From Leptospira ainlahdjerensis (GTDB lineage Bacteria > Spirochaetota > Leptospiria > Leptospirales > Leptospiraceae): 64,000 nucleotides of DNA. How positions within the stretch are numbered: the first letter of the stretch is position 1; each line of letters begins with the position of its first letter. A model generated the notes under the pieces. The model saw nothing but the letters and a program-made list of their open reading frames with translations. It was not told where the DNA came from and did not search any database. Shown one piece after another: positions 55,937 through 64,000 of this stretch. The stretch lies in contig NZ_JAFFPU010000016.1 of NCBI RefSeq assembly GCF_016919175.1, positions 1 through 64,000 of the forward strand, read 5' to 3'. The position numbers were made by a program, and so were the translations under genes.

Positions 55937-56146
55937 ATGAAAGAAATCAAATTAGCGGTAGAAGGGATGACTTGCAATCACTGTCAGCATACGATCGAAT
56001 CGGCGTTAAAAGACATCGGGTTTTCATCCAAAGCGAGCTTTGTAAATAAGGAAGTCGTTTATCAAGGAGAAGGGACCGAAGATGAATTGACTAAAGTTAG
56101 AGCCGCGATCTTAGAAGAAGGTTACAATCCGGGTGTTGTCAAATGA
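55937..56146 (+). CDS. copZ: Copper chaperone CopZ (HMA domain)
   Basis: A 69-residue HMA protein with the metal motif GMTCNHC (C13, C16) and the ferredoxin-like beta-alpha-beta fold. It carries Cu(I) to the CopA ATPase. GGAGG lies before the ATG. The stop overlaps copA by four bases, so translation is coupled. Confidence 0.94.
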   Translation: MKEIKLAVEGMTCNHCQHTIESALKDIGFSSKASFVNKEVVYQGEGTEDELTKVRAAILEEGYNPGVVK

Positions 56147-58377
56147 GCGCGCCCGTGTTAACGGAATCTTCCGATTCCGCAATTACCCTGGATCTGATCG
56201 GAATGACTTGCGCCAACTGTGCTCTTCGCATCGAGAAAGGTTTAAAAAAAGTTCCCGGCGTTAAGGACGCTAGAGTCAACTTCGCAATGGAAACCGCAAA
56301 GGTGGAATTTTCCTCTCTGGTTTCGGAGGAAGTTTTATTGGACAAAGTGGATTCTCTCGGATACAGAGCGCTCATTCACGAAGACATCGTCGTCAACGGA
56401 GAAGCCGAAAAAGCTCACGAAAAGGAATTTAAAAAACTTAAGTTTAAACTTTTAACTTCCGCATTGTTTTCAGCCCCTTTGCTTTTGGCCATGGTCGGAC
56501 ACTTTGGAGAAAACAAACTTTCTGAATATTTGCATTTCCTAATGAACCCTTGGCTTCAGTTTGCACTGGCTACTCCGGTTCAGTTTTGGATCGGTTCCTC
56601 ATTTTATTTGGGGGCCTTTCGGTCCCTTCGAAACGGCGGAGCGAACATGGACGTTCTCGTCGCTCTGGGAACGTCTGCGGCGTATTTTTACAGCTTGAAA
56701 CAGTCGTTTCTTTCATTGAAGGAACACTTTCACGGAGATATCTTTCTCTACTACGAAACTTCCGCCGTTCTGATCACACTTATATTGTTCGGAAAATTCT
56801 TAGAACATCTCGCAAGGGGAAAATCTTCCAAAGCGATTCAATCCTTGGCCGGACTCCAACCGAAAACCGCAAACATCATTCGCGAAGAAGAAATCCAGGA
56901 GATCCCTCTGGCCGCGGTGAGAGTGGGGGATTTGCTCCTTGTAAAAGCCGGAGAAACGATTCCAGTGGACGGGCTCGTCGAAGAAGGAAGTTCTTCCATC
57001 GACGAATCGATGTTAACCGGTGAAAGTATTCCGGTAGAAAAAACGATCGGCAGCTTTTTGTTCGGGGGTTCGCTTAACAAAAACGGAGTTCTTAAACTCA
57101 GGGCTTCTAAGGTGGGAAAAGACACCCTTTTGTCCGGAATCGTAAGGGTGGTGCAAGAAGCGCAAGGATCGAGGGCGCCGATTCAAAGGATCGCGGATCG
57201 TATTTCGGGAGTTTTTGTTCCGATCGTGATCGTTATCGCGGCCTTTACTTTTTCTCTCTGGTATTTTTGGCTGGAGCCTGGTGTTTTTTCAGGAGCTTTA
57301 GAAAAGGCGATTGCGGTCCTTGTGATTGCGTGTCCTTGCGCCCTGGGTTTGGCGACTCCGGTTTCGATTCTTGCAGGTTCGGGTAAAGCCGCCACTCAAG
57401 GAATTCTGTTTCGGACCGCAGAAGCATTAGAAATTGCTCATAAAGTGAATACCGTGGTTTTTGATAAAACGGGAACCTTGACACACGGAAAGCCGATTCT
57501 TAAGAAAATCGACGTCTTAAAGTCGGGTGACGAGAACCAACTTCTTTTACTCGCGGGCTCTGCGGAACAAAACTCAGAACATCCTCTTTCAAAAGCAATC
57601 GTCGATTCCGCAAAACTCAAAGGACTGACACTACCGATTCCTGAAAAATTTGAGACCATTCCCGGAGGAGGAGTTTTTGCGGTTGTGAATTCGAAGGAAG
57701 TTCTTTTGGGAACGGATCGCCTCTTTCGAGAAAGGGGGATCGATCTGGATTCTAACCTTCTGAATTTAAAAACACAAAGAGAAGCCGAGGGCGCGACCGT
57801 CGTTCACCTCGGCGTGGATGGAATTCACAGTGCCGTTTTTTCACTCGCGGATACGGTCAAAGAATCCACTCCCGCTTCGGTCGCTAGATTGAAGGCTCTG
57901 GGTATGGAAGTCTATATGATCACCGGAGATAATAAAAGGACAGCAAATGCGGTTGCAAATGTTTGCGGAATCGATCATGTCCTTTCTGAAATTCTCCCGG
58001 AAGGGAAGGCGGAGGAAGTGAAAAAGCTGATGGATTCCGGGAAGGTGGTTGCGATGGTAGGCGACGGGATTAACGATGCACCTGCATTAGCGGTTTCTAA
58101 TTTAGGAATTGCGATGGGAACCGGGACCGACGTTGCTATGGAGTCTTCGGACGTTGTCATCATGAACGGAGATCTTGCTTCGATTGCGAACGCTTTTCTT
58201 ATGAGTCGAAGAACGGTTTACAATATCCGTCAAAATCTTTTTTGGGCATTGGTATACAACGCGCTCGGAATTCCTTTTGCCGCGGCCGGTTTTTTGGCGC
58301 CTTGGATCGCCGGCGGAGCGATGGCATTTAGTTCCGTCTCCGTGGTTCTTAACGCTCTTAGGTTGCAAAGAAAGTAA
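56143..58377 (+). CDS. copA: Copper-exporting P1B-type ATPase CopA
   Basis: A 744-residue P1B ATPase. One N-terminal HMA domain (GMTCANC, C23 and C26) is followed by eight membrane helices, the actuator TGES (LTGESIPVEK), the ion-binding CPC motif (C397, P398, C399 in IACPCALG), the phosphorylation site DKTGT (D441), the HP locus SEHPLSKAI, and GDGIND (from G640). It pumps Cu(I) out of the cytoplasm. It is the last gene of the operon and ends at a bidirectional terminator. Confidence 0.97.
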   Translation: MSAPVLTESSDSAITLDLIGMTCANCALRIEKGLKKVPGVKDARVNFAMETAKVEFSSLVSEEVLLDKVDSLGYRALIHEDIVVNGEAEKAHEKEFKKLKFKLLTSALFSAPLLLAMVGHFGENKLSEYLHFLMNPWLQFALATPVQFWIGSSFYLGAFRSLRNGGANMDVLVALGTSAAYFYSLKQSFLSLKEHFHGDIFLYYETSAVLITLILFGKFLEHLARGKSSKAIQSLAGLQPKTANIIREEEIQEIPLAAVRVGDLLLVKAGETIPVDGLVEEGSSSIDESMLTGESIPVEKTIGSFLFGGSLNKNGVLKLRASKVGKDTLLSGIVRVVQEAQGSRAPIQRIADRISGVFVPIVIVIAAFTFSLWYFWLEPGVFSGALEKAIAVLVIACPCALGLATPVSILAGSGKAATQGILFRTAEALEIAHKVNTVVFDKTGTLTHGKPILKKIDVLKSGDENQLLLLAGSAEQNSEHPLSKAIVDSAKLKGLTLPIPEKFETIPGGGVFAVVNSKEVLLGTDRLFRERGIDLDSNLLNLKTQREAEGATVVHLGVDGIHSAVFSLADTVKESTPASVARLKALGMEVYMITGDNKRTANAVANVCGIDHVLSEILPEGKAEEVKKLMDSGKVVAMVGDGINDAPALAVSNLGIAMGTGTDVAMESSDVVIMNGDLASIANAFLMSRRTVYNIRQNLFWALVYNALGIPFAAAGFLAPWIAGGAMAFSSVSVVLNALRLQRK

Positions 58378-58387
58378 ATTAAGAAAA

Positions 58388-58431
58388 AAGAATATTCCCG
58401 GTATCGGAATTACGATCCCGGGAATATTCTT
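58388..58431. terminator. Bidirectional terminator between copA and GST genes
   Basis: AAGAATATTCCCGG (58388-58401) and CCGGGAATATTCTT (58418-58431) form a perfect 14-bp stem between convergent genes. A run of A on the left and T-rich sequence on the right serve either direction. Confidence 0.9.
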
Positions 58432-58481
58432 AGGTTTTCTAAAAAGTTAAAATCGCTGATTTCGCAAACAAAGCAGATCGA

Positions 58482-59102
58482 TTATTTTAAAGCTCCGTCC
58501 ATCCATTCCTTGTAAGAATAGAGACCGCTGATAGTGGCGATGTAAGAATTTGCAGTAGAATTTAGATCGATTCCGTATGTGAGAAAACGCCCAACCACCG
58601 GTGCGTAAAATGCATCGGCGATTCCGAACTGTTTCCCGAAAAGAAACGGTCCTTTGAAAGTATCTAGACATTCCTTCCAAATGGATTCGATTCTTCGAAT
58701 GTCCTTCCAGGCTTCTTCCGGAAACGATCTTCCATGCAATTTTTCGGCGAGGTTCATCGAAAGATTCTTTCTAAGATCGGTGAATCCTGAATGCATTTCC
58801 GATACGATCGATCTCGCGAACGCTCTTGCCGCCTTTTCTTTCGGCCAGAGATTTTTTTCGGGAAAAGTTTCTGCTATGTATTCAACGATGCTCAAGGTGT
58901 CCCAGACCTTAAGATTTCCGTCCACGAGAACGGGTACTTTGCCCGCATTCGAATACAGTTTGATCTTTTCAAAAAATTCCGGTGTGTTTAATACAAGTGA
59001 AATTTCCGTAAAGGGAATTTTACTTTCTTTTAATAGAATCCAAGGACGCAAGGACCAAGAAGAGAATTTTTTATCGCCGATTACGAGTTGAAGGTCTGCC
59101 AT
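58482..59102 (-). CDS. Glutathione S-transferase family protein
   Basis: A 206-residue protein. The thioredoxin-like N-terminal domain has LVIGDKKFSSWSLRPWILL, where the SSWS serine cluster is the usual activation site, and GKVPVLVDGNLKVWDTLSIVEYIAE (cis-Pro and glutathione-binding Asp-Thr/Ser). A helical C-terminal domain follows. It probably conjugates or reduces using glutathione or another thiol. The substrate is unknown, and there is no operon partner. Confidence 0.9.
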   Translation of the reverse strand: MADLQLVIGDKKFSSWSLRPWILLKESKIPFTEISLVLNTPEFFEKIKLYSNAGKVPVLVDGNLKVWDTLSIVEYIAETFPEKNLWPKEKAARAFARSIVSEMHSGFTDLRKNLSMNLAEKLHGRSFPEEAWKDIRRIESIWKECLDTFKGPFLFGKQFGIADAFYAPVVGRFLTYGIDLNSTANSYIATISGLYSYKEWMDGALK

Positions 59103-59358
59103 AAAACCAAACTCCTGGAACTGAAGAATCTTGAAAATTGAAATTCTTTTGTTCTAAGATTCTGAATGAAAGCAAAATATTCTTTTAGAAGACATTGTTT
59201 AATTTGTAAGAAAATTTCCATTCTATGATCCAAGACTTACGGATCCTAGGAAATTTTCGTGCAGTCCGGTACGTCGTTCGCCGACTTCGGGAAACATTTG
59301 GAAAGGGATTGTTGATCGGCTTCGGTTTTTGACGTCGACCTCGTCTGAAATAGCAAAA

Positions 59359-60678
59359 CTAATATTTCAGAGGAAGGGACAAGGACGCCAAAACCGTTTC
59401 GACCGGAAATTCGGAAACTGAATGATCTAAAATATTAGATATTTGGAATGTTCCTGAATGTTTTCGAGCCACATAATCTACGATCGTCAAACCGAGTCCG
59501 GAAAAAAATGTTTCCATAGGCAGGCTTTCGTAAACAAAACCGGTCAGCCGATAAAAAGGCTGTTTTACTAAGATTTCCTTATCCCTTGGTACTCCGGGAA
59601 TCGACTTTGGATCGAATTCATTTTTGATAGATAGGTTTAACATTCCGTTTTGGATTTTATCATAGATCAGGATTTTCGAATTCTTACGGGAATACTTGAC
59701 GGCGTTTACGATCAATTCTTCCAAAATCAACTGAATCGAATCCTTATCTACTTCGATTTGTAATGTGTTGGATTGTAAGGATTTATGAAATGAAATTTCC
59801 AAAGATTTTTGCGTTAAAAGGTCTTCCATCTTTCCATTGGCGTTTTCAACGGTGAGATGGATCAGGTCGAATAGATCGGAAATGTTCGCCGTATTTTTTT
59901 TATTTGCAATGTCTCGATTGAGAATGTCCATACTCTTTTCCAAACATTTAAGAGTATCGTGAACGGTTTGATTGTTTTGAAAGAGAAGATCCGCAATATC
60001 TTTCGGCAATACGCAGGTCTCCCCATCGAACGTAGCCGAAGTCTCCAGAATTTCGATCAGACTTACGATGGCTCCGAAACCTCCTCCGCTTAAAAAAGTT
60101 TGCTTAATGTTGTTCAAAGTTACTTTGCTGATATCCACCGTTTTTTCAAGATCGGACATCCAGGATTGTTTGTATAAGATCCAATCCAATTGGGCGCGAA
60201 GTCTCGTTTCGGTTTCCTCCTGAAGCGCTTTTTCCACGGCTTTCTTTTGAGTATATTCGACGATTCGTTTCATACAATGTCCGAAAATCCGTATGTCAAC
60301 GGGTTTGATCAAATAATCGAGAACACCCAGTTTCATTACTTCAATGATGGTATTCGGTTGGTTGTTTCCGGTTTGAACTAGAATGATCGGGTCTTCTAAA
60401 AAATTTTTAATCTCCCGGATGAAGTCTTGTCCTTTGATAAACGGGGTTTCTAGATCCACGATAAACGCTGCGTATTGATTTTTGCGGGCGGCGTCTAAGG
60501 CTTGTTTTCCATTGGCGTAACCTTCGGCCGCGATTCCTAACGTTTTACAGATTTGAAGTAATAAGACTCGAATTTCTTCCGCGTCTTCTAAGATGAGAAT
60601 CGGATCCCTTAAAGCGATGGGTTGTTCGATTGAAAATTGTTTGAATTGATTTTGGCGAATATCGATTGTCTTTGTCAT
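59359..60678 (-). CDS. REC domain-HATPase protein without recognisable phospho-His helix
   Basis: A 439-residue signalling protein. The N-terminal REC domain (26-145) has E31/D32, phospho-acceptor D75 in FIVDLETP, T103 and K125. A helical linker (about 150-290) follows, then an HATPase_c domain (about 305-435) with ELIVNAVKYSRKN as the N box and FFSGLGLTIVDYVARKHSG as the G box. I see no H-box of the HisKA type, though FGAIVSLIEIL occupies the expected helix. It may use REC to gate the ATPase, or pair with another protein. It is divergent from a PAS-LuxR gene. Confidence 0.85.
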   Translation of the reverse strand: MTKTIDIRQNQFKQFSIEQPIALRDPILILEDAEEIRVLLLQICKTLGIAAEGYANGKQALDAARKNQYAAFIVDLETPFIKGQDFIREIKNFLEDPIILVQTGNNQPNTIIEVMKLGVLDYLIKPVDIRIFGHCMKRIVEYTQKKAVEKALQEETETRLRAQLDWILYKQSWMSDLEKTVDISKVTLNNIKQTFLSGGGFGAIVSLIEILETSATFDGETCVLPKDIADLLFQNNQTVHDTLKCLEKSMDILNRDIANKKNTANISDLFDLIHLTVENANGKMEDLLTQKSLEISFHKSLQSNTLQIEVDKDSIQLILEELIVNAVKYSRKNSKILIYDKIQNGMLNLSIKNEFDPKSIPGVPRDKEILVKQPFYRLTGFVYESLPMETFFSGLGLTIVDYVARKHSGTFQISNILDHSVSEFPVETVLASLSLPLKY

Positions 60679-60859
60679 TTGTCTATTACCTAACTAATTA
60701 AAGTTCCTGATTTTTATCAATACCTGCACTCGGTTTCTTCCAACGGATAGAATTGACGGAGGAGAAAGATAGTTTCATACTAAGGTAGTATTTAAACTGA
60801 AATTCTCACTCTTGATAAAAGCTAACCCCAATGCTACTCAAGGGATATGGAGGGAATAT

Positions 60860-61558
60860 ATGTCAATCGTGGAAAATCAGAATCAAATAAAGAGCGAAGA
60901 TTTGTCATCGATCTTAACTTCTTATTTTTATCAATATCCGCACGCGATGTTTATCACGGATAGAGAAGGAAAGATAGAATTTATCAATCCCGTTTTTGAA
61001 AGTTTATCCGGGTATAAACGAAACGAATTGATCGGCAAGAATCCGAGATTCTTTCAATCTGGAAATCACGATTCTGAATTTTATGAAAATTTCTGGAAAA
61101 CGATTTTATCCGGTAAGGAATACGAAGGAAGTTTTCTTAACAAGAACGGATCCGGTGAGACCATCTCTTGGAAGGAAAGAATTACTCCGCTCCGAGATGA
61201 AAAGGGAGATATATCCAATTTTCTCTGTAGAGTAGATCTGCCTCACGATATACCGACATTCTCTATCGGGGGTCAGACTTCCGATTCCGGAGCGTCTCCA
61301 ATCAAGGTAAAAGAATCCCTTTTTCCAAAACTCCAAAAAGAATACGGTCTTACATATCAAGAGGCGAAAATCTGCGAACTCCTTGTCGCCGGACAAACAA
61401 GGGAAAGTCTGGTACAGCAGCTCGGCGTTCACTCCGGGACTTTGAAGAATCATCTCAAAGCGATTTATCGTAAGACGATTGAAAGGGATTTGGCAGAACC
61501 GGGTCAAGGAAGAGATAAACTGCAAAGACTTACCGTATTTTTGATTCGTCTTTGTTAA
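60860..61558 (+). CDS. PAS-sensor LuxR-type transcriptional regulator
   Basis: A 232-residue protein. A PAS domain (about 15-120, with AMFITDREGKIEFINPVFESLSGYKRNELIGKN) is followed by a linker and a LuxR-type helix-turn-helix (about 155-210) with LTYQEAKICELLVAGQTRESLVQQLGVHSGTLKNHLKAIY. It is probably a one-component sensor. The ATG at 60860 has GGAGGG five bases upstream and is preferred over an upstream in-frame start at 60812. The multi-PAS kinase gene follows 107 bases downstream. Confidence 0.88.
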   Translation: MSIVENQNQIKSEDLSSILTSYFYQYPHAMFITDREGKIEFINPVFESLSGYKRNELIGKNPRFFQSGNHDSEFYENFWKTILSGKEYEGSFLNKNGSGETISWKERITPLRDEKGDISNFLCRVDLPHDIPTFSIGGQTSDSGASPIKVKESLFPKLQKEYGLTYQEAKICELLVAGQTRESLVQQLGVHSGTLKNHLKAIYRKTIERDLAEPGQGRDKLQRLTVFLIRLC

Positions 61559-61665
61559 ATTTCGAATTTTTGCGGATCGCCTTTTCGCATTAGAATACAA
61601 CGTTCTTCTAAAATCCCTGAAGAACGTTTCCTTTCTTTTTTTAACCCGTCTCATTACTTTAGGGC

Positions 61666-64000
61666 GTGGACAAATTTCAAAATTTATCGTATGACTTAAA
61701 TTCATACTTTCCGAATTTGCCTTTCGTCTCACCTATTAACAATCTCAGTACGCGTAATATTTCAGTGAAGGAAAAATTAGATCTTAAGTCGACAGCATTC
61801 TCTTTTTTGGAGAATAGCTCGATGCTCGTTTGTTTTGCGTCCGGAAAGGGCGAAATCCTTTACTTGAATCGATCCGGATTGAGTATGTTGGGTATTTCCG
61901 AGGAAGAAGCCTTAAAAAAAACGATCTTCGAACTCCATCCGAAAGAACATCGGGAAAGAATTCTTTCCGAAGCGATTCCATGCGCTTTTGAAAACGAGCA
62001 ATGGAGCGGAGATATTTTTCTTTCGTCGCCTAACAGTAGTATACTGGTCCGAGAAACGATCCGCATTCAAAAGGACGAGGAAGGGGAAATCGAATCCATC
62101 GTTTTGACGGCGGAGGACGTTCTTAAATCGCAATCCAATTCTAAAAGTTATACATCCGGCGAAATCCTTTATTCCACGCTGTTATCTGCGGTGGAAGAGG
62201 GGATTCTATTTGTGGACAGCACGGGTACGATTTTGAGGACGAATCGAAGTCTCGAAAAGATGCTCGGACTAAAAACGGAATCCATCATAGGTCATTCTTA
62301 TCACAGTTCGATTTGGAAGACGGTTTATCCGGACGGAAACGTCACTCACATGGAAGAATCTCCGATACACTACACTTTGAGCACAGGATTGCCAGTTCGA
62401 AGGGAAGTGTTGGGTTTTGTAAAATCGGACGAGAACGTTCTCTGGGCTCACGTCACTACGGTTCCGCTTTTCGATCCGGAGGAGGATCGTATGATGGGAG
62501 TTGTGGTCACGATTTCCGATATTACAAAGGAAAAAGAAAGCGAGGATAGGTTAAAACAACTGTCTATGGTCGCTTCCCAAACTGGGGACGCCGTTTTGAT
62601 CACTGATCTGGAGGCAAAGATTCTTTTTGTCAACCCGGCTTTTGAAACGGTTACCGGATATCGTTCCGAAGAAGCGATCGGTCGGTTTCCTTCTTTGCTT
62701 AAATCCGGAATTCATTCACCGAAGTTCTATCAAGAAATGTGGGACGTTATTTCAACGGGAGATACTTTTAGAACCACGATCACCAATCGGAAAAAGGACG
62801 GAACTTTGTTCCATTGTGAACAGACGATCAGTCCGTTACGCGACACAAAAGGTAGGATTCTTTATTATGTATCACTTTTGAGGGACGTAACCGAGAAGAT
62901 GGAATCCTTTGAAAGACTGAGGTTGAGCGAAGAGAACTATCGTGTTCTTTTTGAAAACTCGATCGAGGGGATTTTTTCCAGTTCTTTTGACGGAAAATTG
63001 ATACAAGTAAATCCGGCTATGAGCAAGATCACCGGATATTCTAAAGAAGAATTGTTGAGTTTGGATTTGGAAAGGGATCTGTATTTTCACTCGGATCAAA
63101 GATCATTTTTTCTGAATATGATTCTTCAGGATTCTAAAATTGAAGGAGAGGTGGTACAATTCAAGAAAAAAGACGGATCCAAAATTTACGTCGAAATTTT
63201 CGGGGTGGCAAATTTCGATTCCGCGGGAAATTTAAAACAAATCGATGGAAGAATTATCGACATCACTCCCAAAATCTTAGCCGAAGAGGAACGGAGCTTT
63301 TACGAAAAAAAACTGAGACAATCTCAGAAGTTGGAAGCGCTCGGTACTTTGATCGCGAGCGTCGCTCATGAAATCAACAATCCCCTTATGTGTATTTTAG
63401 GATATTCCCAGATTCTAACTTTGGAAATGAAGGACTCGGCTCATCTGAAATTTGCCGGAATCATAACGGAAGAAGCAAAACGACTTTCTTCGGTTGTGAC
63501 CAATCTTCTGGATTTTTCCCGAAAGGAATCCGAAAGTTTTCAAAAATCGGATATAACTCGAGTTGTTGAGTCTGCGATTTCTCTTTTGGAAAACGTATTC
63601 GAAAAAAACTATATCCTTTTGGAAACGGAGTTTCAACTCGATTTGCCGTTCGTTGAAATGAGAGAACAATTGATTCGACAGGTTCTGATCAACCTTTTGA
63701 TCAATTCGAAAGACGCCCTGAACTTAAAGTTTCCCGAAAGGAATTTAAATAAGAAAATTATAATACGATTGGAAACCTGCGTTTTGGAATCGATCCCTTA
63801 TATCAAGTTGATGATCGAAGATTCCGGACAGGGAATTCCTCCCGAAATCCTAAAACAGATCTACGATCCTTTTTTTACGACCAAAAGAGAACAAGGCGGA
63901 ACGGGACTCGGTATTCCGATCAGTCAGGGAATCATCAAAGAACACAATGGATTCTTTACGATACATTCGGTTTACAAACGTTATACGATCTGCACGATTC
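61666..64000 (+). CDS. Multi-PAS sensor histidine kinase (3' partial)
   Basis: The frame is open from a TAG at 61660 to the right edge, so the end is missing. There are four PAS domains: about 61795-62110 (FASGKGEILYLNRSGLSMLG), 62170-62550 (FVDSTGTILRTNRSLEKMLG), 62560-62900 (ITDLEAKILFVNPAFETVTGY) and 62930-63270 (SSFDGKLIQVNPAMSKITGY). A HisKA box SVAHEINNPL has H568 counted from 61666. HATPase motifs DSGQGIPPE and GGTGLGIPIS follow. No membrane helix is seen, so it is a cytosolic sensor. The start is uncertain: GTG at 61666 or GTG at 61765; neither has a good ribosome binding site. Confidence 0.93.
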   Translation, partial: MDKFQNLSYDLNSYFPNLPFVSPINNLSTRNISVKEKLDLKSTAFSFLENSSMLVCFASGKGEILYLNRSGLSMLGISEEEALKKTIFELHPKEHRERILSEAIPCAFENEQWSGDIFLSSPNSSILVRETIRIQKDEEGEIESIVLTAEDVLKSQSNSKSYTSGEILYSTLLSAVEEGILFVDSTGTILRTNRSLEKMLGLKTESIIGHSYHSSIWKTVYPDGNVTHMEESPIHYTLSTGLPVRREVLGFVKSDENVLWAHVTTVPLFDPEEDRMMGVVVTISDITKEKESEDRLKQLSMVASQTGDAVLITDLEAKILFVNPAFETVTGYRSEEAIGRFPSLLKSGIHSPKFYQEMWDVISTGDTFRTTITNRKKDGTLFHCEQTISPLRDTKGRILYYVSLLRDVTEKMESFERLRLSEENYRVLFENSIEGIFSSSFDGKLIQVNPAMSKITGYSKEELLSLDLERDLYFHSDQRSFFLNMILQDSKIEGEVVQFKKKDGSKIYVEIFGVANFDSAGNLKQIDGRIIDITPKILAEEERSFYEKKLRQSQKLEALGTLIASVAHEINNPLMCILGYSQILTLEMKDSAHLKFAGIITEEAKRLSSVVTNLLDFSRKESESFQKSDITRVVESAISLLENVFEKNYILLETEFQLDLPFVEMREQLIRQVLINLLINSKDALNLKFPERNLNKKIIIRLETCVLESIPYIKLMIEDSGQGIPPEILKQIYDPFFTTKREQGGTGLGIPISQGIIKEHNGFFTIHSVYKRYTICTI

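Overview
The window reads as chromosomal DNA of a spirochaete of the genus Leptospira. The basis is gene content (a DUF1577 protein, many small lipoproteins with spirochaete-style lipoboxes, class III cyclases, multi-PAS kinases), moderate GC of about 40 % by eye, and short dispersed palindromes of the form GTNGGAACTNCNAC between genes. The species is not established. No rRNA, tRNA, CRISPR array, transposase gene or prophage was seen. Both edges cut genes: a SpoIIE-type phosphatase on the left and a multi-PAS histidine kinase on the right.

Layout. 1-2.3 kb: signalling genes (phosphatase, response regulator) and a MarR regulator. 2.4-4.5 kb: a fatty acid hydroxylase-like membrane enzyme, then a three-gene module of metal-sensor-like lipoprotein, ECF sigma factor and small membrane protein, resembling CnrX/CnrH/CnrY. 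5.3-10.5 kb: a leftward ABC efflux operon (ATPase, permease, adaptor) divergent from a membrane-bound AraC regulator. 10.6-12.8 kb: an overlapping operon of three lipoproteins (YHYH, MORN-like, SCO1). 13.2-17 kb: short SSB, BASS transporter, unusual HisI, MltG and a small conserved protein. 17.6-22.1 kb: a surface-glycan operon (nucleotidyltransferase-GT2 fusion, sugar epimerase, DPM1-like GT2, polytopic glycopolymer protein). 22.4-38.4 kb: a decayed SH3-like gene, a DUF2339-DUF3999 fusion, acyl-CoA dehydrogenase, adenylate cyclase, an 11-residue-repeat secreted protein, a zinc-ribbon SDR, a compact UvrD helicase, DedA, a CrtC/AttH-like protein and a DUF1577 protein. 39-46.7 kb: a SulP-STAS-carbonic anhydrase fusion and a heavy-metal RND pump with its outer-membrane channel but no adaptor. 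46.8-53.7 kb: a secreted-hydrolase region with a family I lipase, an internally deleted lipase relic, and two near-identical secreted hydrolases flanking a membrane-anchored protein. 54-58.4 kb: radical SAM protein and a complete csoR-copZ-copA copper operon. 58.5-64 kb: GST and a signalling cluster (REC-HATPase, PAS-LuxR, PAS-kinase).

Themes. Metal and envelope homeostasis recurs: the Cnr-like module, SCO1, CzcC/CzcA-like pump and CsoR/CopZ/CopA. Secretion and surface building form a second theme. Four copies of a roughly 150-bp palindrome-bounded element (about 5.0, 17.3, 28.1 and 33.0 kb) and two copies of another repeat (about 12.9 and 38.8 kb) lie between genes. One copy of the 150-bp element sits in frame just upstream of a membrane protein gene that may have lost its N-terminus.
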